From the NCBI GenBank assembly GCA_025055635.1, contig JANWWQ010000013.1, positions 1 to 40,593 on the forward strand: a stretch of 40,593 nucleotides of DNA, read 5' to 3'. This document shows, piece by piece, positions 24,615-33,944 of the stretch (the first letter of the stretch is position 1; each line of letters begins with the position of its first letter). Under the pieces are notes generated by a model that was not told where the DNA came from, did no database searches, and saw only the letters and a list, made by a program, of their open reading frames with translations. The translations under genes and the position numbers were made by a program. The stretch comes from Flavobacteriales bacterium. GTDB lineage: Bacteria > Bacteroidota > Bacteroidia > CAIKAF01.

Positions 24615-25667
24615 ATGAACTCACATTCTCTTGTGAAAAAAAGGAAAATTTTAATGTATTTGTTTTTTTGGATATTATATTTCATCGGGGTTGTCAATGT
24701 AGCACAATTAAATGATTTTAGTTTATCCAATCTGGTAAAAAATCTAGTGATGTTTGTAATTGATTGTTCAGTATTTTTTCTTACAACGGAATGGTTTGTG
24801 CCGAAGCTGATTATAAACGGTAAAAATTACTTTCTTTGGCTCAAATATTTGCTTCCTATCATTTTCTTAAGTTTTACTCATTATTTTCTAGATTACTGGT
24901 TTGTGGCTCCTCTTTTTCCGGAAAGTCATGATTTAAAATACGCCTTGCCCTTATATTTTGTGAATGTGTTCTGGACGGCGGGAATTTCTCTTGGAGTGGG
25001 CTTCACCCATCATTTTTATGAAAATCAATTAAAAATTAAAGAATTAGAACTTTTAAAAAATAAAACGGAACTCAAGCTTTTGTTATACAAAATGAATCCG
25101 CACTTTCTTTTTAATACCCTCAATAATATTTACGCGCATTCAATCACCAACTCTGAAGAAACCCCCTCTATGATTCTTCGTCTCTCAAGATTGATGCGTC
25201 ATATTATTGACAACGATAGTGAATACGTTTCCCTCAAGTCTGAATTGGATTTCATTAAGGATTATGTGGTATTGGAAAAAATGCGTCACGGACCTGAAAT
25301 CCGCATTAATTTTGAAGTCCATGGCAACCCTGAAGGTCTCTTTATTCCCAAAATGCTGCTCATACCATTCGTAGAGAATTGTTTTAAACACGCCAGTGCT
25401 GATAACATCAAAGATTTTTATATTCACATAACCATTCGGATAGAGGAGGATAAACTCACATTGTTTTGCGAAAATAGTACAACACAAAGGGGGCATGAAA
25501 ATTTAGAAAACCCCAAATCTGGTGGATTTGGTCTTTCCGCTGTCCGAAGAAAGTTGGAATTGTTATATCCTCCTGATGATTTCCTTTTCCACTTAAAACA
25601 AGAATCAGGAAGATTTACGGTTCAACTTCAATTGCCCTTAAAATCAAGAAAGTTTTTTGTGGCCTGA
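24615..25667 (+). CDS. LytS-type sensor histidine kinase (His_kinase family)
   Basis: 350 residues. Four transmembrane helices fill residues 12-132, with no separate sensing domain. A short coiled coil (about 136-158) leads into the His_kinase domain with phospho-acceptor His163 in MNPHFLFNTLNN. The ATPase part shows Asn255 in PFVENCFKHA and the glycine lid GGFGLSAVRRKLELL. These kinases autophosphorylate and pass the phosphate to a LytTR regulator, here encoded 18 bases downstream. The signal is unknown. The gene is more AT-rich than genes on either side of the 22-26 kb block. Confidence 0.92.
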   Translation: MNSHSLVKKRKILMYLFFWILYFIGVVNVAQLNDFSLSNLVKNLVMFVIDCSVFFLTTEWFVPKLIINGKNYFLWLKYLLPIIFLSFTHYFLDYWFVAPLFPESHDLKYALPLYFVNVFWTAGISLGVGFTHHFYENQLKIKELELLKNKTELKLLLYKMNPHFLFNTLNNIYAHSITNSEETPSMILRLSRLMRHIIDNDSEYVSLKSELDFIKDYVVLEKMRHGPEIRINFEVHGNPEGLFIPKMLLIPFVENCFKHASADNIKDFYIHITIRIEEDKLTLFCENSTTQRGHENLENPKSGGFGLSAVRRKLELLYPPDDFLFHLKQESGRFTVQLQLPLKSRKFFVA

Positions 25668-25685
25668 CTTTTAATAAAATTAAAA

Positions 25686-26396
25686 ATGAAAAATATCTCT
25701 TGCCTTATAGTAGATGACGAACCCTTGGCATGCAAAGTCCTAGAAAAATACATTCTGGAAACGCCCGGATTAAAATTGTCTGGTATTTTTCACAATGCCC
25801 AAGACGTAATAGAATTTCTTTCACGTAATTCCGTGGACATCGTTTTCACCGATATTAGGATGCCTGGATTAGATGGTATTCAACTGTCAGAATATCTGAG
25901 GGAATTGAAAATTAATGTGGTTATAACCAGTGCTTACAGTGAATTTGGAGCGGTTGCATTTGATAAAGATGTCGTTGATTACCTCTTAAAGCCTTTTTCC
26001 TACGATCGTTTTTTGCGAACCATAGCAAAAATTAGAAGCCGGGAATTGATAAAATATCAGGGTTATTTCAGCGGTTTTTGGAGCGACTATATTTTTTTTA
26101 AAAGCGAAAAAAAGTTAAGAAAAGTTTTTGTTCAAGATATTTTTTTCATTGAGGCATTGAGTAATTACTTACTGATACATTTAAAAAATGAAAAATTTAT
26201 CGTCAGAGAAACCATGACCCGAATGATGGAAAAATTGCCCTCAGAATTATTTTTCCGAGTCCACAAATCATTTATTGTAAACGTCATGAAGATAAACCAT
26301 ATTGAGGGAAATTGTATTGTATTGAATGATGAGGAGATTCCAATTGGTGAAGCATATAAAGAGAATTTTCTTAGGAAAATTGGTTTTATTTTATAA
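25686..26396 (+). CDS. LytTR family response regulator
   Basis: 236 residues. A receiver domain (1-118) has the acidic pair in IVDDEP, phospho-acceptor Asp56 in FTDIRMPGLDG, Thr81 in ITSAY and Lys102 in YLLKPF. A LytTR DNA-binding domain (about 133-236) shows DYIFFKSEKKLRKVFVQDIF, ALSNYLLIHL and FFRVHKSFIVNVMKI. It is cotranscribed with the LytS-type kinase. The most likely nearby target is the divergent secreted-protein/barrel/S41 operon, but that is an inference from position. Confidence 0.93.
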   Translation: MKNISCLIVDDEPLACKVLEKYILETPGLKLSGIFHNAQDVIEFLSRNSVDIVFTDIRMPGLDGIQLSEYLRELKINVVITSAYSEFGAVAFDKDVVDYLLKPFSYDRFLRTIAKIRSRELIKYQGYFSGFWSDYIFFKSEKKLRKVFVQDIFFIEALSNYLLIHLKNEKFIVRETMTRMMEKLPSELFFRVHKSFIVNVMKINHIEGNCIVLNDEEIPIGEAYKENFLRKIGFIL

Positions 26397-26481
26397 TAAA
26401 AGAAAGATATTATAAACTTTTATTTATATTTTCCTCTTTTTGGATTTTTGCAGATCCAATTCTATTGTATTTGTATACCTT

Positions 26482-26514
26482 TTTGCAGCGACAATTCAGC
26501 GGTTCTTACATTTG
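26482..26514 (+). promoter_or_regulatory. Bacteroidota promoter for the amidohydrolase gene (-33 TTTG and -7 box)
   Basis: TTTG at 26482-26485 and TACATTTG at 26507-26514 are 21 bases apart, close to the described -33/-7 spacing. The -7 box ends only 4 bases before the GTG start at 26519. Confidence 0.6.
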
Positions 26515-26518
26515 ACCC

Positions 26519-29500
26519 GTGAGTCGTCTGTTATTTTTTTCAAAGCTGTTTTCGTTTTTCACGGCCACTACTTCCTTAGTTTTTGCCCAATCTCCTTTTG
26601 CGGAAAGTTACCTCCGCTACGATGATAAGGCTACCTACGCCCTTGTGCATGTAAAAGCCATCGTGGAACCTGGAAAGGTATTGGACAATGCTACGCTGGT
26701 TTGGAAAGATGGGGTTATCCTTTCTTGCGAGCCAGGCGGCGCTCCCCCCAGAGGAGCCGTTGTGATGGACGGCCAGGGATATTGGGTGTATCCAGGCTTA
26801 GTGGATTTGTGGGCGGATTACGGACTGCCGCCTGAGCACAAAAAGGAAAAAGTGAAACATTTTCCGCCACCCTATGACAGCGAACGTCCTGGTCCAGTGG
26901 GCACGTATGAATCCAATCGGAGCGATTACCAAGCGGTGCGTTTTTTCCATCCGGATGAGAAATTGGCGGCTTCTTATCGCCAAGTTGGCATTACCGCGGT
27001 GCTCACTCATAAGGCCATAGGCAACTTGCGGGGTACAGCCGCTTTGGTGGGTACAGGTCAACTTAAACCTACAGAAGAAGTGATAAAATCAGATGCTGCT
27101 TTCGTATTTTCTGTGAATAAAACGGATCACATCCGCCAGTTTTATCCCACCTCATTGGCAGGAGCTATTGCGCTTATTCGACAAACTTTCTGCGATGCCG
27201 CTTGGTACAAGCAGAGCGGGCGCAACCAACAGTACTTTGAAACTTTGGAATCCTTTAACAGGTTTGTTCCTCGCGTTCCCCTCATCTGTGAAGTGATGGA
27301 CAAATATGATATATTCAGGCTTGAGGAAGTGGCTAGAGAATTTGGGGTTCAATTCATCTATAAGGGAAGTGGCAACGAATATCAGAGGGCTGAAGAATTG
27401 GGCCAGCTGGCTCGGCCTATCGTAGTGCCTTTACAGTTTCCAGATCCTTTTGATGTACGCAATCCGGAAGAAGCTAAGCTAATTTCCTTTGTGGATTTGA
27501 AGCATTGGGAACTGGCACCCCACAATGCAGTTCTTCTCCACCGCCACGGAGTACCTTTTGCCTTCACGACAGCCGGCCTAAAAAAGATAGAGGACCTGTG
27601 GGATAAAATTCGGCAGGTAGTGCGTCTGGGGTTGCCCCCAGAGGAGGCCCTGCGCGCCTTCACCCAGCGGCCGGCGGCCTGGTTAGGGGAGAGCCATCGT
27701 TTAGGCTCCTTAAGAGCCGGCGCCTTAGCCCATTTTTTCCTTGCCTCCGGAGATATCTTTCAAAAGGAGGAAACCATCTTTTACACAATTGTGCGAGGCC
27801 GGGTTTACTCCGTGAACACACCACCTCCCGTGCGTCTGCAAGGTATCTATAAGTTGGAAATACCTGACTTGGCCATCCAGGCTGAGGTGCAAATTACCGG
27901 CCCTCCTTTAGAACCCAAAATGGCCCCAGTGGCTAAAGACCTGCGCCTGCCTTCAACCACAATGCAATGGAAGGGGGCTCAGTTGACGTTTCGCACGGCG
28001 TTTCCCACCGACACAACCCGACCATTATACTTCTGGGCGGCTCCCCCTTTCCCGAGCTCTGTTGCTATTGAGGGATTTTGTGCTGGTCCAGGGATTGCCA
28101 TCCACACCTGGAAGTTAACCTGGCTTCGCCCTACAGAGGACTTGCTCACCTCTGAAAAGGTTTCTCCGCCAGGACCAGTGCCTAAGCCTTTCTCTGCCTA
28201 TGGTCTGATATCGCCCCCTCCAAGATATGATTTTGTTGTCCGTCGGGCTACCGTTTGGACTAATGAAATAGAGGGTATTCTACCTCAAACAGATGTGTAT
28301 GTTAAAGAAGGAAAAATTATCGCGGTAGGAAAAAACCTCAAAGTGCCCCCCAAAACCCGTGAAATAGAGGCAGAAGGTTTTCACCTCACCAGCGGAATCA
28401 TTGATGAGCACTCTCATATCGCCCTCACAAGGGGTGTGAACGAATGGGGCAGCCACGCCTCGGCCGAAGTGCGTATGGCCGATGCCATCCATCCCGATGA
28501 TGAGAACATTTACCGTCAACTTGCTGGCGGAGTCACAGCGGCTCAATTGCTCCATGGATCAGCCAATCCCATAGGCGGGCAAAGCGCCCTTGTCAAATTC
28601 CGCTGGGGTGCTCTGCCCCAAAAAATGCTCATAGAAGGAGCCGATAATTTTATCAAGTTTGCCTTAGGTGAAAATGTAAAACAGGGCAACAATCCTCAAG
28701 AGGGTTATCGCTTTCCCCAATCTCGCACCGGTGTGGAGGCCACCTTTACATATTACTTCCTAAAGGCCCGCCACTACGGTGAACAACTCAAAAAAAATCC
28801 AGGCTCTGTACGCCGCGATCTCCGTCTGGAAACCCTGCTGCGCATTTTGGAAAACAAGTGCTTCATTACGTGCCACTCTTACGTCCAGAGCGAAATCAAT
28901 ATGCTCATGAAGTTGGCTGATTCCCTGGGATTTAAAGTGAACACCTTTACCCATATTCTGGAAGGTTACAAAGTGGCCGATAAGATGAAGGCCCACGGGG
29001 CCCATGCATCTTCCTTCAGCGACTGGTGGGCCTACAAATGGGAGGTGATGGAAGCCATTCCTTACAACATGGCTATTTTAATCAAGATGGGTGTCAATAC
29101 CGCCATCAATAGCGATGACCCTGAAATGGCCCGGAGACTTAATCAAGAGGCGGCAAAAGTGGTCAAGTATGGAGGTATTTCAGAAGTGGAAGCCTGGAAA
29201 ACCGTTACGCTTAACCCCGCCAAAATGCTGCACTTGGAGCATCGGATGGGCAGTATTAGACCTGGCAAAGATGCCGATTTGGTACTGTGGGATGGACCTC
29301 CGCTTAGCATTTATGCAAAACCTCTTTTCACTTGGGTGGACGGCGTGGAAATGTTCAGTGCGGAGAGAGATAAGGTCCTGCGGGAGGTGATACGAGAAGA
29401 GAGAAATCGTTTAATAGAATTAATGGAAAAAGCCCCTGGGGCCAAAGAAAAACCAGTTTCTAAAGCCCGCCACCACTACCACTGCGACACCTTGGATGAA

Positions 29501-29527
29501 GCCTGGGAAGCAGGCACATATGATTGA
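26519..29527 (+). CDS. Exported tandem amidohydrolase (imidazolonepropionase-like), N-half degenerate
   Basis: 1002 residues, starting with GTG; the signal peptide (RLLFFSKLFSFFTATTSLVF, ending AQ) leaves no better start. Two amidohydrolase-like halves are joined. The first (about 40-450) keeps the fold signature (VYPGLVDLWADYG near 91-102) but has lost the metal-binding HxH at the usual place. The second (about 570-990) has His631-Ser-His633 (IIDEHSHIAL), then CHSYVQSEI, FTHILEGYKV and NSDDPEMARR as the remaining metal ligands, and GSIRPGKDADLVLWDG at the end. Such fused proteins are frequent in Bacteroidota; substrates are unknown, with dipeptidase-like activity possible. Confidence 0.88.
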   Translation: MSRLLFFSKLFSFFTATTSLVFAQSPFAESYLRYDDKATYALVHVKAIVEPGKVLDNATLVWKDGVILSCEPGGAPPRGAVVMDGQGYWVYPGLVDLWADYGLPPEHKKEKVKHFPPPYDSERPGPVGTYESNRSDYQAVRFFHPDEKLAASYRQVGITAVLTHKAIGNLRGTAALVGTGQLKPTEEVIKSDAAFVFSVNKTDHIRQFYPTSLAGAIALIRQTFCDAAWYKQSGRNQQYFETLESFNRFVPRVPLICEVMDKYDIFRLEEVAREFGVQFIYKGSGNEYQRAEELGQLARPIVVPLQFPDPFDVRNPEEAKLISFVDLKHWELAPHNAVLLHRHGVPFAFTTAGLKKIEDLWDKIRQVVRLGLPPEEALRAFTQRPAAWLGESHRLGSLRAGALAHFFLASGDIFQKEETIFYTIVRGRVYSVNTPPPVRLQGIYKLEIPDLAIQAEVQITGPPLEPKMAPVAKDLRLPSTTMQWKGAQLTFRTAFPTDTTRPLYFWAAPPFPSSVAIEGFCAGPGIAIHTWKLTWLRPTEDLLTSEKVSPPGPVPKPFSAYGLISPPPRYDFVVRRATVWTNEIEGILPQTDVYVKEGKIIAVGKNLKVPPKTREIEAEGFHLTSGIIDEHSHIALTRGVNEWGSHASAEVRMADAIHPDDENIYRQLAGGVTAAQLLHGSANPIGGQSALVKFRWGALPQKMLIEGADNFIKFALGENVKQGNNPQEGYRFPQSRTGVEATFTYYFLKARHYGEQLKKNPGSVRRDLRLETLLRILENKCFITCHSYVQSEINMLMKLADSLGFKVNTFTHILEGYKVADKMKAHGAHASSFSDWWAYKWEVMEAIPYNMAILIKMGVNTAINSDDPEMARRLNQEAAKVVKYGGISEVEAWKTVTLNPAKMLHLEHRMGSIRPGKDADLVLWDGPPLSIYAKPLFTWVDGVEMFSAERDKVLREVIREERNRLIELMEKAPGAKEKPVSKARHHYHCDTLDEAWEAGTYD

Positions 29528-29874
29528 TTCAGCCTTATGATTCCTAGATTTTTATGGCTTAATCTTTCATATTTAAAATTAAATTTTACATCTTTTTTAT
29601 AAAAGCTTTTCTTAAGAAAAATTCTCTAAGTTTTTGTTCTTCATAGGAAAAATTTTAAATTTTAATGTATCTTCATTGAGTTTGGAAATAAATTTCAATG
29701 TTAAATAAAATTTGGCATTATTTGTTAAAAATAAAAATGCAAAAATTTGCTTAAATTAAAATAAATATTTTGAAAATTGAAAATAACAGGAAACTAAAAT
29801 AGATCTTGATCAGCCTAATATCCACGAATGTGAGGAATCATAAGCGCTTTAAATAAACATCTTCACAAGTTCTT
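29528..29874. other. AT-rich gap between convergent genes, with palindromes
   Basis: About 350 bases between the amidohydrolase stop and the stop of the convergent protease gene. It is very AT-rich. Two overlapping perfect palindromes, AAAAGCTTTT (29601-29610) and TTTTCTTAAGAAAA (29607-29620), are candidates for bidirectional termination. No gene is visible. Confidence 0.45.
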
Positions 29875-32805
29875 TTAATATTTAATGAAGCGGGCGTATA
29901 AAGAATTATCCTGACCTTCCAATTTCACTAAATAAGGGCCCCTTGGCAGACGACTGATGTCAAGAGGTTCCTGAGTGAGCATTGCACTCAAAACAATGCG
30001 TCCTGTACAATCCATCACTTCTATCCTTTGAACATTCTCCACTTGATGCTGCAGGAAAAGGAAAGACTGGGCAGGATTAGGGTAAATCCTCAAATAGGAA
30101 GGCTCCACATTGTCCTGTGACCAGTTTTGAACACTAATTATGTTGGAATAACCCTTGCATCCATAGCTGTTTGTGGCTTCCAGCATGTAATTTCCGTTGC
30201 CTTGAATTGTGCATGTGGGGCCGGTAGCGCCCACAATCGGAGAGCCATTAAAATACCACTGATAAGTGTTAAAAGAACCCACAACAGAAAGCGTATTGCC
30301 GTTTTGAGTAATAACAGGTAGAGGATTGGCTACGACGCTCACCTGTTGGCTCACCGAGGCCGTGGAGCCGTCCGGACTCATAGCCGTAAGCGTGGTGGTG
30401 AATTGACCAGGGGTGTTGTAACTGACCGTAACAGACCCCATGGACTGAGAAGCGGCAGGGGTGCCGCCCTGAAAAGTCCACGACACGCTGACGGTGTTCT
30501 GGGAAGTGTTGGTATAAGTAATTTGGCCATCCTGACAAATTTCATTGTCTGAAATGGTAAAGGAAGGAATGGGAGGCTGAGGTGCCTGCTGGGTGATGTT
30601 CACATTGTCTATGTAAAGCCAATTGCCCCATCCGCTCACGTTGCGGAAGACAATCATCAGAGAGGGATGCCCTGCAAAAGCGCTAAGATCCAACGTCTCT
30701 GTGCGCCACTGGTTGGGCGTTGGAGTAAAAGCGGAGGTTTGGTCAGGGGCGGTTGCCAAATCGGAACCGAACTTTTGGTAAACAACATTAAATGAGTTGC
30801 CGCAATCTGTGGACACCAAAACTTTTAAGGTATCTGCGTAGGCCGCACTGTATCGGGCGTAGGCCACATCAAATTTTAACTGTAAAAACGTCGATCCATT
30901 GCCTGGTACGAAGGGCAATATCAGGTCGTCAATGTTTCCTGTAAGATCGCTAGAGGTGGTATAGTTATTAATGGCAGCAGATTTGGCAGAATTTCCAAAA
31001 CCACCGACGTTGGCCACATTCCATGCAAAGTTTTCAGAATTCACCACCGTCCAGCCAGATGGCGGAAAGGAAGAACCCTCAAAGCCTTCATTTAATGGCA
31101 TACCAACAGGGGTATTATTAATCACTACGAACGAAATTGAGGTAGAATCATTACTTGGGTTTTGGTCTGTCAGCCCGTTGGGAAACTGAGTGCGAGCACT
31201 AAATGTATGAGTCCCATAAGTAATTCCACCCAAGGTTGGCAGAGTTACAGTGATGCTTTGCCCCTGATTGAGCGCTCCCACCCAGTTAAAAGTTTGCCAT
31301 CCGTTGTTGTTTAACTTATATTGAATCTGACAGGAAGTGAGCGTTTGAGAGCCATTGTTCCGTAAAAGGACCTGTGGATTGATAGAAGGTATGCCACAGT
31401 AGCTACCAACAGGGTTCAAAACAGATTGAATGGCTGCATCGTGTGTGAGGGGCAAGGCATTGGGGTCAAAAAGGTCCAGAGTCATGACACCCGTGTTGCC
31501 GGGATCCAGCCAATCACGCAGCCGGGTAGAGGGAGTGGGTCCATTCCACGACACGTCAAAGCGGCCATAAAAATCATACTTTTGATTGTTGGGCGCTGAA
31601 CAGGAGGAAGGACCTCCATACAATTGACCTACAATCCTTTTCTGAGGGTTAAATAGAGGCGAACCCGAGGAGCCGGGCTCAGTGACTCCCGTGGTCCAGA
31701 GGCCTGTCTGCCAACACTGCGCTCCGTTATAAGTAGCAGCGCTGTTGGGTGTGGAGGTGAGGCTGATTTTCTTGATATCACCACTGGGGTGATGGATACC
31801 AATTGCTGAGGGTGCTGGGCTGTTGCTTCGGTCCCAGCCTGCATAAACAGCCCCAAAAGATTGGATGAAATTGGCGGCATTATTGGCAGTGATTTTAAGC
31901 AAGGCAAAATCTGTTCCCGCGTTGCTGGCCACTAATTGTGCGCCGGTGAGGGAATTACTTCCGGGACTACTGGTAGGATTAGGGCATCCTGGAGCTTCCC
32001 AATTGAACCGAAAAACCCAGTTATTCACACTGCTGCCTCCTACACAGTGGTTCGCAGTGAGTACGTAGGGAGTGCCATCCTGAGCGGTGTTGTTAACGAG
32101 GGCTGCGGTGCAAAATTCTGAACCCCCTGAAACAAGGCAAATTACAGATTTCTTAATGTCTTGGTAAGGGATTCCCTCAGGGCAATTCACGTTCACCATG
32201 CAGCTTCCGGCATCCCCAAAACCTTTTTGGATTCCGGGCAGGGGCCTATATCCATGGCTGACCCTGAAAATTTTAAAAAAAGACTGACCGGCCACAGAGT
32301 GGGGTTCGTATAGTTCCACTATGATATCATCACCGTCCAGAATTTCCGTTGCGAAAGGATAGTCAGAATTCACAAACTCTTTTGTGAAAGCTCCCAGAAC
32401 CTGAGTTTTATCAATTGTGTAAACGAACAATCGGGCACCAGGAGCCAGACTGAGTTTTTCAAACCCTAAATTTAAACTTAGAGCTCCCGGAGACTTAATA
32501 CGCAAGGCCCAAAGTCGCCCCTCCTCAGTATCTAATGTGAAACCATGGGTGGCTGGCGTGATATCCGTTAAGTGGTTGAAGGCAAAACGGTAAGGCACAT
32601 TCTTGTTGGCTGCGTTTGCGAGGTCTTGTTGCAGAAGTTCAGCCACGTCGACCGGAGGCATCTGCACGACAGGTATTTTTTTACCAGAAAGAAGTTTAAA
32701 TCCCGGAGGTGTACCTCCCGCACTTACCTGAGCAAACAGAGAGGGTAAGGAAATTCTAAAAAAGATTAAAGCGGCCAAATAAAATACGGAGGTATGGAAG
32801 TGCAT
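29875..32805 (-). CDS. Large secreted lysyl-endopeptidase-like protease with PKD domain and T9SS tail
   Basis: 976 residues from the ATG at 32805; the TTG at 32826 lies inside the promoter box. Signal peptide to about 26, propeptide, then a catalytic domain from GFGDAGSCMVNVNC (about 196). The triad is His253 (TANHC), Asp299 (GTDFALL) and Ser382 (GVTEPGSSGSPLF). Asp411 aligns with the lysine-selecting Asp225 of Achromobacter protease I, but the His210 position is Tyr396 (QLYGG). C-terminal modules: CARDB-like (about 445-545), a MAM/cleaved-adhesin-like jelly roll (FEGSSFPPSGWTVVNSENFA onward), a PKD-like domain (CQDGQITYTNTSQNT), an Ig-like strand set (YQWYFNGSPIVGATGPTC) and a type A sorting domain (LRIYPNPAQ ... 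ARFIKY). It should be exported to the cell surface or medium by T9SS. Confidence 0.92.
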   Translation of the reverse strand: MHFHTSVFYLAALIFFRISLPSLFAQVSAGGTPPGFKLLSGKKIPVVQMPPVDVAELLQQDLANAANKNVPYRFAFNHLTDITPATHGFTLDTEEGRLWALRIKSPGALSLNLGFEKLSLAPGARLFVYTIDKTQVLGAFTKEFVNSDYPFATEILDGDDIIVELYEPHSVAGQSFFKIFRVSHGYRPLPGIQKGFGDAGSCMVNVNCPEGIPYQDIKKSVICLVSGGSEFCTAALVNNTAQDGTPYVLTANHCVGGSSVNNWVFRFNWEAPGCPNPTSSPGSNSLTGAQLVASNAGTDFALLKITANNAANFIQSFGAVYAGWDRSNSPAPSAIGIHHPSGDIKKISLTSTPNSAATYNGAQCWQTGLWTTGVTEPGSSGSPLFNPQKRIVGQLYGGPSSCSAPNNQKYDFYGRFDVSWNGPTPSTRLRDWLDPGNTGVMTLDLFDPNALPLTHDAAIQSVLNPVGSYCGIPSINPQVLLRNNGSQTLTSCQIQYKLNNNGWQTFNWVGALNQGQSITVTLPTLGGITYGTHTFSARTQFPNGLTDQNPSNDSTSISFVVINNTPVGMPLNEGFEGSSFPPSGWTVVNSENFAWNVANVGGFGNSAKSAAINNYTTSSDLTGNIDDLILPFVPGNGSTFLQLKFDVAYARYSAAYADTLKVLVSTDCGNSFNVVYQKFGSDLATAPDQTSAFTPTPNQWRTETLDLSAFAGHPSLMIVFRNVSGWGNWLYIDNVNITQQAPQPPIPSFTISDNEICQDGQITYTNTSQNTVSVSWTFQGGTPAASQSMGSVTVSYNTPGQFTTTLTAMSPDGSTASVSQQVSVVANPLPVITQNGNTLSVVGSFNTYQWYFNGSPIVGATGPTCTIQGNGNYMLEATNSYGCKGYSNIISVQNWSQDNVEPSYLRIYPNPAQSFLFLQHQVENVQRIEVMDCTGRIVLSAMLTQEPLDISRLPRGPYLVKLEGQDNSLYARFIKY

Positions 32806-32823
32806 TTGTTTCAAAATTTGCCG

Positions 32824-32831
32824 CAAAACTA
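32824..32831 (-). promoter_or_regulatory. Bacteroidota -7 promoter box for the large protease
   Basis: TAGTTTTG on the minus strand matches TAnnTTTG, 18 bases before the ATG at 32805. It covers the in-frame TTG at 32826, ruling that start out. Confidence 0.55.
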
Positions 32832-32841
32832 CTTCAGGTCT

Positions 32842-33933
32842 ATGTTAAGAAGCCTAGATGGCTATCGGATAGCCGATTTTACGCGTTTGCTCCCGGGGCC
32901 CTTGGGCTGCCGTTTCCTGGCGGAAATGGGGGCCGAAGTGGTCAAGCTGGAAGATGTAAAGAATCCCGATCCTGTGAGACAATACCCTCCTTTTCGGGAC
33001 GGCATTTCCTGGCTTTTCGTGCTGCTCAATGCCGGCAAAGCCCATGTGGAGTACGATAGGGAGTTGCCTGAACACAGATTTGCTCTGGAACAATTTTTGG
33101 CCCAGTGCGACGTGCTGGTGGAACAATTCAGGCCAGGTACCATGGAAAAGATGGGATTGGGTTATGAAAGGGTAATAACCATCAATCCCCGAATTGTCTA
33201 CGTATCTGTAAGTGGATATGCGGATTCTGCGGAGGCCTTTCAGTCCGCAGGCCACGATATTAATTACATGGCCGAATCAGGGTGTCTGGCTTTTCTGCGA
33301 GATGGCGAACAACGGCCGGTGATCCCAGCCTTCCAGATGGCTGATGTAGCCGGAGGATCCTTCGGCCTTGTAATGGCGGTATTGTCAGGGCTTCTAAACA
33401 GGGAACGGACCGGCAAAGGCACATACATCCGTGTGTCCATGACTTCAATGGCTCGGCACATCGCTTTCCTGCCCCTGGTATGGCAGCAGCTCCATGGCAA
33501 CCTGGACGGATTCCTCCTGGGAGGAAATCTACCTAACTATACTATTTACGCCTGCCGCAACGGTTATGTGGCTGTAGGGGCACTGGAACCCAAATTCTGG
33601 ATGGCCTTCTGCCAGGCCATGGAACGTTCTGAATGGTATAACCGTCTGTTTTCTGACGGCGACGGCGGACAGGCCTTACGTCAGGAAGTGGCAGCTACCC
33701 TTAAAACAATGACCACAGATGAAGTGCTCAGGAAATGTGCCCATCCTGATTGCTGCGTATCTTTAGTGAGGGAAGGAACAGCCGTTTTTAAGTCGCCTGC
33801 CTCTCATCCATCTGAGTATTTCGTTTGGCAAGAGGGAACTCTCACTCTTCAGGTGCCCACTTTTGTAAGTTCCCTCCCCGCCAACTGGGATGCGCCGTCC
33901 CCCGGTGCTCACAATAAGAGATATGGATTTTAA
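32842..33933 (+). CDS. Family III CoA-transferase fold protein, alpha-methylacyl-CoA racemase-like
   Basis: 363 residues from the ATG at 32842; an earlier ATG at 32794 would run into the divergent protease gene. The CaiB/BaiF opening is ADFTRLLPGPLGCRFLAEMG. His138 (AGHDINYMAESG) and Asp168 (QMADVAGGSFG) are 30 residues apart, the same spacing as the catalytic His126/Asp156 of the Mycobacterium tuberculosis racemase MCR, and Glu249 lies in GALEPKFW, a further active-site block. This favours racemisation of 2-methylacyl-CoAs over CoA transfer. In animals the enzyme serves branched isoprenoid and bile-acid side chains. It starts a plus-strand run with an M16 protein and a DHCR24-like reductase. 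Confidence 0.85.
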   Translation: MLRSLDGYRIADFTRLLPGPLGCRFLAEMGAEVVKLEDVKNPDPVRQYPPFRDGISWLFVLLNAGKAHVEYDRELPEHRFALEQFLAQCDVLVEQFRPGTMEKMGLGYERVITINPRIVYVSVSGYADSAEAFQSAGHDINYMAESGCLAFLRDGEQRPVIPAFQMADVAGGSFGLVMAVLSGLLNRERTGKGTYIRVSMTSMARHIAFLPLVWQQLHGNLDGFLLGGNLPNYTIYACRNGYVAVGALEPKFWMAFCQAMERSEWYNRLFSDGDGGQALRQEVAATLKTMTTDEVLRKCAHPDCCVSLVREGTAVFKSPASHPSEYFVWQEGTLTLQVPTFVSSLPANWDAPSPGAHNKRYGF

Positions 33934-33944
33934 TTCCTGAACCT

